Made by a program: the position numbers and the translations under genes. From contig JABWDB010000011.1 in assembly GCA_019614645.1 (NCBI GenBank), positions 5,443,501-5,507,500 of the forward strand: DNA of 64,000 nucleotides. The letters run 5' to 3'. Below the pieces are notes generated by a model. The model was given only the letters and a program-made list of their open reading frames with translations, was not told the origin of the DNA and searched no databases. Source of the DNA: Stratiolaelaps scimitus. Lineage: Eukaryota; Arthropoda; Arachnida; Mesostigmata; Laelapidae. Positions 25,841 to 38,518 of this stretch are shown in pieces (the stretch's first letter is position 1; each line of letters begins with the position of its first letter).

Positions 25841-26748
25841 CAGCATGACTCGGCACGCTATAGCCGGCACATAGTCAAGGTGTTATCTCTGATTCGTCCG
25901 CGCATTTGATTCCTCGATGATTTGAACAATGCCATACAGCACATGTTCATACGTGTCCATCACTGCGATAACCAATCTCCTACTCATATAAAGGTAATCA
26001 TGTAGTCCCATTATCAAAGGCGACAATTGCCAAACAAATGCCGACGCATCATGTGACCGTAGTCGACCTCAAGGGATTCACATCTGCACCGAGCTAACCG
26101 AGGTGGGGCAGCATGTACACAACAGAAGATACACGGACATAGTGGATAGGTCGTGGCATCGATACTTCTTGGAAATACCACGAAATACGGAAATCTACAT
26201 AAGGCTAGGCTTCGGGCCTGGGACTTCGAGGTTAGGAGAAGCTCGGAACTTGCCAATGCGCAGCCGTGTGGAGCCCGAGGGTAGACCAAGCAACCGAGGC
26301 CAGGCTAGGTTCAACCGTGGAAATAACCCTGTATCCAGTTGTACTTGTTACGACGACAATTGTATTTCGTTTGCTCCAATACAGCTTCCTATGATATTTA
26401 TATTGGAGACTTATCTAGGTCAAAACGTAGACCAAACCATAAATATCTCCCGTACGTGAAGCGAACAGACGTAACTCAGCTGCCTACGTTCCACGCTGAA
26501 CTTGGTCTTCTAGACTCGATCGTGCGACGGCCACAATCAAAGGAACAACAATTTTACTCGGATACTCAATGTTTCCTTTATATACACCACGTCTTCTCGT
26601 ATACAACCGCATGTATCAAACATTTTTCCCTAGGGGCCAGCGTCCTCAAACAGTCATCAGTGAGGTCGTTTGCTTAGGCTCTGCCTATAGTTAGCGAGAC
26701 CAGCGTGGTCGAAAGATGAAGAACAATGAGTTCTTTTTGTCGAGGCAG

Positions 26749-26800
26749 GCGGCGCAGTGGCGTACTCCCACAGCAAATTAGAGTCCTGCGTCCTCGATCT
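26749..26800 (+). repeat. Possible SINE (tRNA-like) remnant
   Basis: GCGGCGCAGTGGCG at 26749-26762 resembles the A-box of many tRNA-derived SINEs. GTCCTCGATCT at 26790-26800 sits at the expected distance (about 41 bases) for a degraded B-box. It is in inverted orientation to the related remnant at 25783-25840. Confidence 0.3.
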
Positions 26801-28553
26801 GTTGTGGTGTAGTATAGTGCTCTCGTATAGTGTCCAGACCGGCTTGCTATAATCCACACATACGAGCGGCCAACATACGTCTACTGGCTTCCCGTGGCTT
26901 TATCATTACATCGAATTACCGATGCTAGTCGCGTATTTTCCACCCCAAGCCAATCTGAATCCCTCATATCCACGCTCACCAACCATATTCATATATCGAG
27001 ATCGATTCGATAGTGTACACACATACATACCAGCATGTGATTATCTCTCTGCACAACAGCAAGTCGATGATAAGTAAAGCAAGTCGATCACGATATGGGG
27101 TTCCGCTGTTGCTGACGTTGCGGGATGATCAAGTCAGAGCAGGAGTCGACGTCGGCAAGATGCCCAGCCGTCTGCTCAGAGCCACATGTTCTCCATGTAT
27201 CTGGTTCGTCTGTCGTGAGTCCTCTCCGAGGATCCCGATCTCTCGGTCGGACCATGTCTCCATTCGCAGACAACGGACAACTCGGAGAATGCCGGGAATG
27301 CTCGACATTCGCTTGGCGTCCGTGTGCACTTCGTCCATACGACGGTCGACAGCTGCGATGCTCCCTGTTGCTGCTGTTGCTGTAGCGGCGGCTAGCGTAT
27401 CACACTGGCGCGCACAGCATACGGAGGCCGTGGGGATGCGGAGGCCGGGGCCGACGCCGCCTCATTCAGTGATGGTTCCCTCGGCCGTTGCCTACGCGAT
27501 ACCCCCCTGCTTCGCTGTGCACTACATACACTCGACGGCGACGTATTGATTCAAACATGCAGCTCCGATCCCTGATCTCAGATCCCCGCCGCCTCTTCGC
27601 CCATGCATACGTTTGCTGCGACGAGCGCCTCCGCAGGCCTTTCTAGCTAGCAATCGTAGAAAGGCGCTGACGCTGTGGCGGACCTAAGGGGGCCCGGCTC
27701 GGTTCGTGCGCATCCAACCCTCTGACTGCATATGATGTCAATGCGGTGTAGTGTCATCTTTCGATTTCGTGAACTCCACCCGGCCTATACTCGTCATTGT
27801 TGCGCGTCTCATTTCGCGAGGGCCGGACTCTTACACACACACACACACAAGACATATGCCTGACACGGCATTTGCCCCCGACGAACGACAGCTATCTCAA
27901 GAAGCTTGGTCGAGCTGGCCGGATCAGGCGGGGATTGGGATACGCAGGCGGGCGTGTGGCAAATTCGGCCGATTCCCAAATGAGCGCAAAGATGCTCGCT
28001 AAACATTGGCATTCAGACGCCACCGTGATTCACCGTGTCAACAGTGAACCTTGTACGACGAATGACGTTATTAATGATCATATTCTTAATTCGGAAATGA
28101 TGGCGACGATCCGATTATCGGTCGGCCGAAGGAAACCTCCGACCCAATGCAACGGGCCAATTATAATTGTCGTCGTATTCGTTATCTTGTCCCCGCCCCA
28201 CCGGGCGCTACCCCCAAGACCCCCCCGGCCAGCCCCCCACCGAGAAATGCCGTAGCGGCATCCCGTGTGCCGTTGACACTGCTGCTGCTGCTGCGTCGCA
28301 CGTCTCCTTGTCACCAGCGGCATGAGGCCATCATCGCTCATCTTTCGTCGCTGAGGCGCTGAGCGACGCAGCAAGCGATGTGCGATTTTTGACCGTGATA
28401 AGCGAGCTACCGGATCGGCTGTTTTGATGGTACAGGTATGTTTTTCTGTTGGGTTTGTCTCTGCGCGAATGCATTGTAGCAGTGGACAGCCGTGTGCCGC
28501 TCGACGGATCACGGAGCTTTGTGCGATCCGGGAGTCCCATAGCGCATAGAAGC

Positions 28554-28602
28554 GCCAACCAACCAGCCAGCCAGCTAGATGCTGGCAGGCTGGTTGGTTG
28601 GC
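28554..28602. repeat. Near-perfect 22-bp-arm hairpin
   Basis: The left arm 28554-28575 pairs with the right arm 28581-28602. There are 15 bp, one A-A mismatch (28569/28587) and 6 bp, closed by a 5-base loop TAGAT (28576-28580). The arm bases are C- or G-rich tetranucleotide-like (CCAA/TTGG, GCCA/TGGC). The arm length of 22 with a central mismatch resembles a microRNA precursor, but the loop is very small and conservation is unknown. A chance inverted repeat or a cruciform-prone palindrome is equally possible. Confidence 0.75.
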
Positions 28603-28901
28603 AGGAAGATATGCATGGCAGACAGACATTGGGCGGAATGACGACACACGAACTGCGCTGTGTCGGTGTCGGCGGCGGTGACGGTGACGACAGCGGCAAA
28701 ATCTCGCGCGCGAGCCAAGACGCGGTCTCTTGCCCTATCGTATCCCGCCTGTAGGTATTATATTTATGTAGGATCACGGCTGGCCAGATCAGCCTCTCCT
28801 TCATCGGTTGGGCCTTCGCCAACGACGACGAACGAATCATAGCGCCGAACCTAACCATAGCGTACAACTGGCGTATAACAGGGGGCACAGCCGAAGGAAT
28901 T

Positions 28902-28937
28902 GGACGAGAAGATCGGACGAGAAGATCGGACGAGAAG
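28902..28937. repeat. 13-bp tandem repeat, 2.8 copies
   Basis: The unit GGACGAGAAGATC is present at 28902-28914 and 28915-28927, with a partial third copy at 28928-28937. Confidence 0.85.
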
Positions 28938-29668
28938 TGAAAAAGTTATCAGTATATCGGCGACCCCGCTCCGGCGCCGCACTGCACGCAGGTGACTGGC
29001 AACCCGCTGCTGGTGGTAGTAGTGGTCTATAGATTTGCACGCGATACGAATGTGTCCCTTAGTTCTCGCTGTCGATTCTCTCTCAATCACCCGCCCCCCG
29101 CCCCTTCGCAGCATAATCCTCCGACCCTGAGAGGCAGTACAGTGGCTCGGAGCCAGCCGGGAGAACGGTTCACATTGGTCATCCTTCTCGCTGCCGTCGT
29201 CGATAGATCGATGCTCGACAGGGCTGCTGCCATAGAACGACTTCGTCCGTTCGATATCGACAGCTCGCGTACGCGTTAATGTAGATACGAGCGGCATACG
29301 CCGGCCCCTGACTCATCTTGGTCAAGGGACCGGCGCAGGTGCTAATCGCACGACTGGTCGTAGGTGATTTCCGATATATAATGTACAACACGAGCTTGCA
29401 CAACATGATCTCCACATGTGCCTCAATAGGTATACACTCTCCTCTCTCTCTCTTTCTCTCTCGCTCTTTCTCTCTCGCTGTCTATTCTATGGCACACTGC
29501 ATTAGCCCTGCCTGGAATACCCATCACACAGCGGCACGACGTGAGCCAGACATATATACATATATACAGACAGATAGATGCAGAATACGTGCGGGGAGAA
29601 TACCATTATTGTGGAAAAGTAAAAGGAGAGGTAGAGGAAAAACTCGCTCATCAGCAGACACCATCAGG

Positions 29669-29693
29669 AGCAGCAGCAGCAGCAGCAGCAGCA
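29669..29693. repeat. (AGC)8 trinucleotide repeat
   Basis: Eight uninterrupted AGC units. Frames across it give poly-Ser, poly-Ala or poly-Gln/Leu and are not evidence of coding. Confidence 0.9.
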
Positions 29694-32600
29694 AACAGGC
29701 TTGGCCTGCCCTGCCCTGCCTGCCCTGGCCTAGCTCGGAGAACACGAAACACGAACGGGGACGTACTTATAGAAGGGCGCGGGGGACGGTGGCGTGGCGG
29801 CTGCGCTACCGATGTTGTTCGCGCAATGAATGAGGACGAGGATCACATTAAATAGGCGGTGTTCCATCACCGTGTTGAATGAATGGTCGGGGCCCCACCG
29901 ATGTCGCTGCTCTGCAGCCGTTGCTTGCCCGGGCATCATCGTCTTGCTGTCTTGTCTGAGGCGACTGTCTGCTGAATGGACGCCCGGGGGGGACGCTGGG
30001 AGCGACGAGCGACAAGGGCGCCGCGTCTTCGCCGTCAGGGCCACGGGTCTGGCATGCAGTGTCTATGCATCTGCGGTGGCGGCGGCAGCGGATGTCGTCG
30101 AGGTCCCTCGTCTCCGGGCCGCTGGTGCCTGACTCGCGTTTGCGAGTGGCCTAATGGCCTGGTAGGATGGCCTGCTGGAGCGAGCATGGTCTAAAGTATA
30201 AGAGGTGGCGAGAACATAGCTGAGCGAGCTGGATTCAAGAACTGGCAGAGTCGAGCTAAAAACAACAAGATAATTCCCGGTGGTTGGGGCTCGATGGGGT
30301 TTAGAGGAGAGGCCGGTAGATCTACTAGCGATAGAGGAGAGTCCCAATGTAGATCCACTGACGAGACTGGCCAGGAACACTGGCTGACGGGTAGAAGCTC
30401 TTTGTCTTGCTGCGTCCGTCGGTGAACGTGTGTGAGGCCGGCTGATGGCTAGCTCATGCGAGAGCAAATTAACCGCTAATGCTGGACGGATATCTGGCTA
30501 TGGGATGACTTTGCTACGGGGGCCTGAGCTCGCCACTCGTACAGAACTGATCCTGACGCTCCGCCGCTGACATCAGGAAAACAGCGGCCCGGGAAGGAAG
30601 GGTTATTGGTGGCGCGCAAATTATACATACAACATATGTATTAGTACCTTGCGGGTTGCATGCGAGAGCGGGCCTACGGCCTCTTCCACGTCGGAGGAGA
30701 CCGTCCGGATCAGGCATGGACATGCATGGCCAGCATATCAGCCGTCTGGGCGCACTTCATTGCTTAGTCGAATTCGGCTCAGCCGACTCGATCCCGCGAG
30801 AGATAATTACTCATGCCATCGTCCAGACACTCGGCGACCTTCGGATGAGCAATGGGCAAACGTTGGACTGTGCCCACCTCGATGACTGACCCTACCGGCC
30901 CAGCCCAGATGTACTTTGCTAGTGACTAATAGGTTACATTTTGCGGCGATTCGTCAAAGTTACAGAACTGATAGAGTGATCCACTCTACTGAGCAGGATG
31001 TACATGACAGATTGCTCGGGATTTTATTCAGACCACTTCTCCACTGCATAACCGTCATTTGGCCAACGAAAGAACCATATCGATCGAATATTCTTCTCAA
31101 TAAAGGAGTCACAACAGAGATCAGCATCACAGAGCATAGAGGCGTTATGTAGAGGTCTGACCCGCGGAGGAACGTCAGGGCGTCGTTCGCAAATCTCGCA
31201 TGCGAGACATCCGTAATGAAAGTATGACCTCTCCTCTGTCCTGTGCTTCTGAACGGGGTCGTCCACAGCGCGATAGAATAAGCTGCTCAATTCCTCCATA
31301 GCTGGATAACGGACTCACTCATTACACCAGGGAGTGCGGCGATCTGAGGAGAAGATGACAGTCGCAACACTAGAGTTCTGTCGTTCTCATGGGCAGCATC
31401 TGGATACCCACCCGATGCTCGCCGTCGTCCGATGGCCCGACGGTGTCGACGGCACCGTATGCCCACGCTTTACCCGACCGATCAGGCGACTCATTCAATG
31501 CCGCCACCGTTACCGACTAATTCTGTTTATGCACGCGGGACACCACCTTGGTAGAGGACATCGGCGTCGAGGTCGGCGACAGCCATGGCATCTCTGAACA
31601 AGTGGACCTTGATGGCTACAACTGGCTGCTGCTGTTGCCGACGAATGGAGAGGCTTCACACCTAAATACTGTGTAGCGTCCGTTGTTGTGACGAACTTTG
31701 TCGACGATTTGGGCGGGCCGACATTCGACGAACAAACAGAGACGTCATGACGAGGACAAGTATCGCACTGTCGCCTAGAACCAATGGCGAAAACAGTTCT
31801 AGGTTAGTCTGAAGGAGGAACGCGGCTCAGAAAGCTGTGCATCTGAGTACTAGAATTGGTGAGGTTGGGGGTCTGGGGAGAAGAGGTGACGAGGCGAGGT
31901 GCGAATAGCACTTTACCCCCATGCTACCATCTGCTCATGGAGCCCGCAGGCATCGATGTGACGGCATGGTCTTCGTCGCCGTCGGCTAATCATCATAGGG
32001 TTTTCATAGACGATGCACAATGACATGCCTCCCGAGCAGCAGCAGCAACAACAGTCATCAGCGGACCGCTCGAGTGATAATGACACTGGCAACAGAACAG
32101 CGCCACCAGCGTTGATATCATCGTCCCCGCTAACAGCAGCAGCCACCGCAGCCTATGGTAACACACGAAGTGAAGGCGCGTTCAGCTGTACCAACAAGAC
32201 GTCTCCGTCGAAGCGTCGAGGCGGCCGCCAAGCGTCGAAGTTGCCAGCACTTCGGGGTCTCAGACACACATGGCTGAGACGTCATCGAGGTGCATCGGCA
32301 GACGTGCCTAGCAAGTTCGCTCACTGACTCACTCCCTCGCGCTGTCGCACACAAACGAACACACGCAACGACAACGAATTAACGAAAATATGACGGCCGC
32401 AATGACGCTGACACCGCAGCTGGTACTGACGCGGAGACATGACAGCGATCTTCCTGCGATCTTCGCCGGCCTCCCCCGCATCGTCCGTCGCCTGACCGCT
32501 GCTGAGCAAACGGCATCTCGATGGCTGGCTGGCCGGCGCTCCGACGATCTGAGATCCACCGACCGCAGCGATGCTACTATACTGGCCAGCCTTTCATTCC

Positions 32601-33830
32601 ATAGTGGTGCTGCTCCCTTAGTGGTGGTGTCCACCGCAGCAGCGCTCGTGCCGGCTGGCCGGCGAAGCTAATCAGCCACGTGGGCGAGTTTTCAACGAAC
32701 GAGTCTACGGTACCTACACACACACACACACCTTATGGGGTCGCAGTTTTCGGAGCGGCCTGCTCCGTGAATCGGTACGATCTGAGGGCAGGCCAGTCCC
32801 GCTCATTTGCTCACAAGCCGCTTGCCTCTTCCTGCGTCGTACACTGTCAGAATGCTTTTCGCCAACAACCACCATCCGTCCGAGCTCCTCGCAGCGTCCA
32901 TCGGACGGATGGTCAGATGCAGCAGCGCTCGAGTGGCTGGCGCGCCGCAGCGCTCATCGCGCCGCCGCCGCGCCGCCGTGTTGCCGACGTTCGTGTGGCT
33001 AGAGCATTTTGTTGGTCCTTTCGCGGATTGCGGTTGTCATCTCTTCTGTTCCTCCTCGGGTCCTTCTCTCTGTCTCTCTCTCTCTCTCTGATTCGCTGTC
33101 CGATGATGAGGGAACGGGGCTCACTTCGAGCGGCAGGCGTAGCGGCCGCCGCCGCCGCCGCAGCCGACAAACGGCACCGCCAGGCGCTACAAACAAGCGA
33201 GCTTCGACAAACCGAGGGAGGGAGGGAGGTACGGAGGGAGTGCAGCAGGGATGGGGCAGATCGTCAGAGCCGACCAGTGCGGGCCACGATCACGACTTCG
33301 ACGACCACGAAACGAGCGCGCGATGGCCGCTGAAAAGCTGCCCCGCTCGGTGACGGCGAACGACACTTGCCGACGATTGCCGCGCACTACGGCGGCGTTT
33401 TCAACGCGCTGTGGTGATCCCGCGACGACGTCAACGCTCCTCGTTCCAGTTGGCGTTTTCTCTCGCGCGCCTCTCGATTTCTGCCATTCGGCGCTAGGCC
33501 GCGCGAGAGGAGACGCGTCAAGAACGGGAGAAGTCTCCGACAGATGCTGACAGCGTTGATGTGCTGACCCTCAGCCAGTGGCATTGCCGATGTCACTGCC
33601 TCTGCTGCTGGTGGTGTTACGTGGTGCTTCTGCTGCTATTGTTTTTGCAAGCGCCCTAGTTACCCTAACTGTTACCTGCTAAACTGAACAAGGAGCGTTC
33701 AACACAGCGTTTACTGTGCCGGCGCTAGAGCAGCGGCTGATACGATTGTTAGCTAGATAGATGACTGGCTGGCTAGCCACCATATCGTACGCTGCAGCGC
33801 GTGACGTGTTCGTTATGATTGCTATTATTG

Positions 33831-33842
33831 TTAATAATAATA

Positions 33843-33922
<80 letters not shown>

Positions 33923-33932
33923 GATAATAATG
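33831..33932. repeat. AT-rich array with 22-bp higher-order period
   Basis: A TAA/AAT triplet tract in which the dyad-like AATT recurs at exactly 33854, 33876 and 33898. This gives a 22-base higher-order unit (AATTAATAAT then AAAAATAATAAT) in about three copies, flanked by plain AAT triplets. There is no G at all and no C between 33832 and 33921. It contrasts sharply with the GC-rich surroundings. Confidence 0.9.
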
Positions 33933-36900
33933 TCACGGATATTTCGCTCATACGCGCGAGCGGCGGTGGCCTTCGGCGGCGCGGCAAAGGCCGTCGTTAT
34001 CGTGCGGCTGCTTATGAAGAAGAAATAGACAGAGACGGATGGTGAGCCATTCAGAGGCAAAGTGGCGGCTCAGTATGTGCGTATTTTATAGTACGCACGC
34101 GGCTAACGATGACACGCCGGCCAACGATCAAACCTGACGCCGGGTGATGCCGTCCCGGCCGGCCGTTGTGCCTACCAGGCCGACGAGTCTGTTTAACAGC
34201 GTGGATCAGAGCACAGTGATTCAGTATGACCTGGGTGCTGCTGGTGGCGGTCGATTAACGACCGAGACGGCTACAAAGATGACAAAAGCGAGCTGGCAAT
34301 GCTGACGGCGCATGCCCGAAACCAGCGATCAGCAAAAAACAGGCGCAGCTCGCCGAAACGATCACCACAATAGGAAGTCCGATTGCAGTACAAAGCTGAG
34401 ACCTTGTTGCTGCTATTGTAGTGGTGCTATGCACTACGTAAGTGTTCCGGGCCGACATCGTCATCACGAGACACGCTCACCGATCAAATATGATGAATGC
34501 TTAATGAAAATTCAGCAATTAAAGCCCAAGTGGCGAAGGTGGCCGTAGTGAGAACATGATGCGTTTGGGGGATGCGCGCCTTATCACGATTATCACCACC
34601 ATCATCGCAATGCTAATCACGGGCAAAAGCAAACGAGTACTCGTAGATTGCTACGTATAGGCTTGCTTATCCAGACGCCAGAGAGACCCCCTCCCCGCCA
34701 AACATACACACTCGCACGCACAGAAACACTATGTCTAGATATTTGCATAGGGTCCAATGAAGTGCCCTAGAAGTGCCGCGCCCCACCATCGACAGGTGAC
34801 GACTGATTGCCGCAGAGCGATGTTGGGCGCCAATGGACATCAGCTAGGGGAGGGACACGTCTGATTTCCTCTTGGACCAAGTGACAAAAACAACAAGATC
34901 CCGATCGCCAGCAGCAGCCCCTCCCAGCCCAACACTGCTGGCACAAAATCCATTCATTCATGGGGGACGCACGGCCGGGTGCTCGTTGACGCTGGCGAGC
35001 TGGACAGCGCGCGAGGTGACGCTTATGACACGTAGAAGTCAATGATTTGATGAGATAGATGCATTCTGTTGGTCACCACCACCAACAAGCATTCTGTGGT
35101 TGTGCTTCGGTGGTTTTCCGGCCGAATGAGATGTGGCCTCACCCCGAACTCGCTCCCCGCCCGCTCGGCCCCGCGCTCAAGACCTCGTCGCTGATCAGGG
35201 TTTGCTTCTTGCCGTGTCACCTCTTATGGAGCATCGTCTATTTATTTGATTTCATTGGAGGCCTAATGGAGTCGACCACGCAGCGGGGGGGGAGGCCCGA
35301 AAAACGGTGGTGACGAAACGATGGCGTGCTGCTTGCGATGATCGGCGAGCCCCAAGCCAAGCGGCTGGAACGGCGACCGGAGTACGATTGCCACCACTGG
35401 CTGCGCTGAGCGTGCTGGCCGTCGTTTAGCGCTCGGATTCGTCGGTGGCTTGCGGCCGGTGCATGCCGGTGTCGCTGTTGGCCCGCGCCCTTTTCGAAAT
35501 GGACGCGGTGACATCGACGCTCCGACGTAACCGGCTGAATTGTCGACGTCGGGTAGTGTTCACATTGCCCCGATAAACAGAGACGCTTGTAGGGAACTGG
35601 TGCCGCTCCTCTCACCTTGTACCGATTGGATCTTCCTCCCTGAGTAGAAGGGTATCTGCGACGAACGAAGGGGATGGTGCCAGAAGTGCCACAGTTCATC
35701 ATTTTGCCCATTGGACGCCGTATACGTCTAGACAGTCAGATCGGCGGGAAGACGTCTCATGGCTAGTATGAGCACATCGCAAGACCGTAATTACAGTCAG
35801 GGCCAACGAAAGGCTATTGCTGTCGTGTTGGTGAACGTCGTTTTTTTGGCCGGTCCAGCCGAAACAATACCAGTCGAGTATGGTAGGCAACGGGGGCCAG
35901 CTGTGGTGTCAGCTGTGGTGGCCAACGATGACGCGGTCGATAAATTTGCCCCATGGAAAAGTGCTTCGCGGGGTCCGTCCACTACGAACGCCATTGTGTT
36001 ATACAACCGCGCGGAACCTGAATTGACTTGCGTTCAATGAAACCTCACGTCGACAAATTTTTCTGCCAGTGTTATGTATGAGCTAAAATTGACGAGGGAA
36101 AAAATATGTTTGTGTAGCCTGACGTCGATGACTGGCCACATCACATGTGGCTTATTTCACCCGGAGGTTGTCCGAGTCGTTACTTTATCTGTTATTCCCA
36201 ATTAGACCGTGATGATATTCGTGGACTGTCCTATACATTGATATTATTTATATGCTTCCTCTTGTCGCGATCGTACAGCAATTTCATACCGTTACCACAC
36301 GTTTAACGGTCATTGTTCTGCCGTGGACGGCGACAACACATCCCGCCGTCCGTTGACCGTACCGTCATGATCAGCAGGATGCGCCGGGCGATGTCGTGCG
36401 TCCGGGACCCCTATCCGTTCGTCATGTGTCTGTCTCTCTATGAGCGTGTGTGTGTGTGTTTGCGTGTGCGTGTTTGTGTGTGTGTCACCCAGCGGCTCTG
36501 TCCCGAACTCTCGAACAGCCGCCGACACTATCAGGCGCTGTCACCCCTGTCGCAGGACCATTCGGCCATGTCCCCGTGCCGCCCGCTGTCCCCATGTCGA
36601 CGTGGCCTGAATCGAGTGAGAAAAGGCCACGAACAGTCCGATGGTCAGCCCCGCGTTGTTTAGCACGCCACGGCGAACAGCCAACTGGCAAGCTCCGTCA
36701 AGGGGGTATGGGATTCCCTCCTGCTTCGCTTATATACGACAGGCGATGTCGAGTCATCCTGTCTTTAGCTCCGTCGGAGCCAGGCTGGTGTTCCATCTTC
36801 GCTGGTAGCCTCTGCCGACGATATTTCAATTCAATCGAAATGGCCGGACGGTCGGAAGTCCCACTGCCAACTCCATTCTCTGGTATTCCCGACGACGGGA

Positions 36901-36944
36901 CATGGACAGAATGAGCCAAGGCGAATTCAGTATCACCCGTCGTA

Positions 36945-36948
<4 letters not shown>

Positions 36949-36978
<30 letters not shown>
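36949..36978. repeat. (AT)n microsatellite
   Basis: A pure alternating TA tract of 30 bases. Confidence 0.95.
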
Positions 36979-36981
<3 letters not shown>

Positions 36982-38461
36982 CAAGTATTGCATTTATATC
37001 CACCCGCTAGCGACGTGTGTTGGCCGCGAACGTCGAAGAGCAGCAAGGATCCCGATCTTGTGAGCGACCCGCAGTGATGCTGGGAAGCCGGGTGGACGAG
37101 AGGTCCGAGAGCAGCCTTCGCGGAAGGGTGCTCATTCCATAGGACACACGTGAAGAGGGCGGTCGGAGCATTCTTTCGTCGGGATCTTTTTTTGGCGGGC
37201 GGATGCAGCCATTGGCGAGGGTCCCATTGAGTCTGGGAGAATCCCCAGATGTCGCGGAGGGCCGCGAAAGGCCCGCGTTGACGTTCCTACTTTCAGCCTT
37301 TAGCGGAGGAACTGCCCGACGCAGTAGTTCTACACTCCGCTCGGCCGAAGCTCCGGCCGAAGCGTTGGCACTTTGTCGTTACGGCCAACCACTGCACGAG
37401 AGCAAACAGGAGCGAAGTCCAAGCAAGGGAATGTTCGCCCATCGTTGGATCAGCCGAGGATGGCGGGCGGTGTAAGGACCAGGAGTGTCCCCGAGCGGGG
37501 GTGGTCTTTTTGGCGACCTAAAATGATAAAGTTTCCTGCGGCGCAGAAGATACGCCACCGGGTGACCACCTCGTCCTCTTCACGGCCGCAACGACAATGG
37601 GGGGCGCTGGGGGACCCCTTTGTCGGCGGGGGGTTTGGTGCTCGATCACTCGGGACCTCATCCGTACTTCTGCCCTACTCCACGTGTGGTGATCAAACTC
37701 AACCATCGCTTGGTTTAAAACTTGGCGGGTTGTCGGCGACATCGATACACAATTAACGAGGGCGGTTGAACAATGACATCCGGCTGTAACACAGCCAAAG
37801 GTCGACGTATAATACTCATGGCGATCGACTTCTTTCGTTCGCTAACTGCGCAAAGTAGAGCCGATTGTCTTTGTCCAACGGCAAGCGGTAACGAAGTGTG
37901 CACGGAATGCAATCATTGTACGTCAAATGGCCTTATGCAGGTGGCTCAAGTGACAGGCCAATCGAACCTAACCTGATAACCGGCGGGACCAGTTGTGGAC
38001 GTCTGTATTGAGCAGTTGGCCAGATTACAGCGTTCCTTCACGCAATAGTATTTATTCTCATATATAGGAATTTATTATATAGCCAACGGTACAGCGTGAT
38101 TGGGTTTTCAGAGAGAGAGAGAGGGCGAGAGAGACTCGCCGACCTCAGGAGCTTATTGGGGACGTGGTAGAGAAAGTGCTGGCCGTCAAACTTTCAAAGG
38201 AAGTGGGACTTCCGCCCGATATGAGCCGATACACTGCTATTGATGCCGGCCGTCTGCCTGAGTTGGGTGAAGCGTGCAGGTGTCGCTAATATTTATCATA
38301 GCTAAATGTGAAATAGAATATATTATATTTTTGGCCACTTCTTCACGTAACTAATAGGAATATTATAAATTTCGCATCGCTTCGAAGTCTCTGCTAGACG
38401 GGGCCGGGAACCTGTCCGATCGATATTGACCATGAACGCCTGATTCGGGCGACGTACACTT

Positions 38462-38518
38462 CATTATTCAAACCTAGGAGTGACGCTAGACAAACGAACT
38501 ATTAGTTGGGATCAAGAG
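38462..38518 (+). mobile_element. Possible LINE reverse-transcriptase relic
   Basis: In one + frame the peptide HYSNLGVTLDKRTISWDQE is encoded. NLGVTLDKRxxxW resembles the conserved 'YLGV.LD..L.W' string near the end of non-LTR retrotransposon reverse transcriptases. The open frame is only 18 codons past an upstream stop (38441-38443), and no flanking RT motif is visible. It is at most a heavily decayed fragment and could be a chance match. Confidence 0.28.

Larger units (their letters stand above)
21034..33830. other. Non-coding stretch, no supportable gene
   Basis: No recognisable exon on either strand. The largest frames (22175-22777 minus, 200 codons; 32680-33333 plus, 217 codons) have no domain and no splice context. 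The stretch includes an ACn tract at 27832-27849, (AGC)8 at 29669-29693, a CA tract at 32716-32731, the 13-base tandem at 28902-28937, the long hairpin at 28554-28602, the GTGCAGCT direct/inverted cluster at 25461-25495 and two tRNA-like remnants at 25783-25840 and 26749-26800. Confidence 0.55.

Noticed and set aside
32680..33333. 217-codon + frame
   Set aside because: Ala/Arg/Ser-rich with a translated CT repeat and GCC repeat. No recognisable family.
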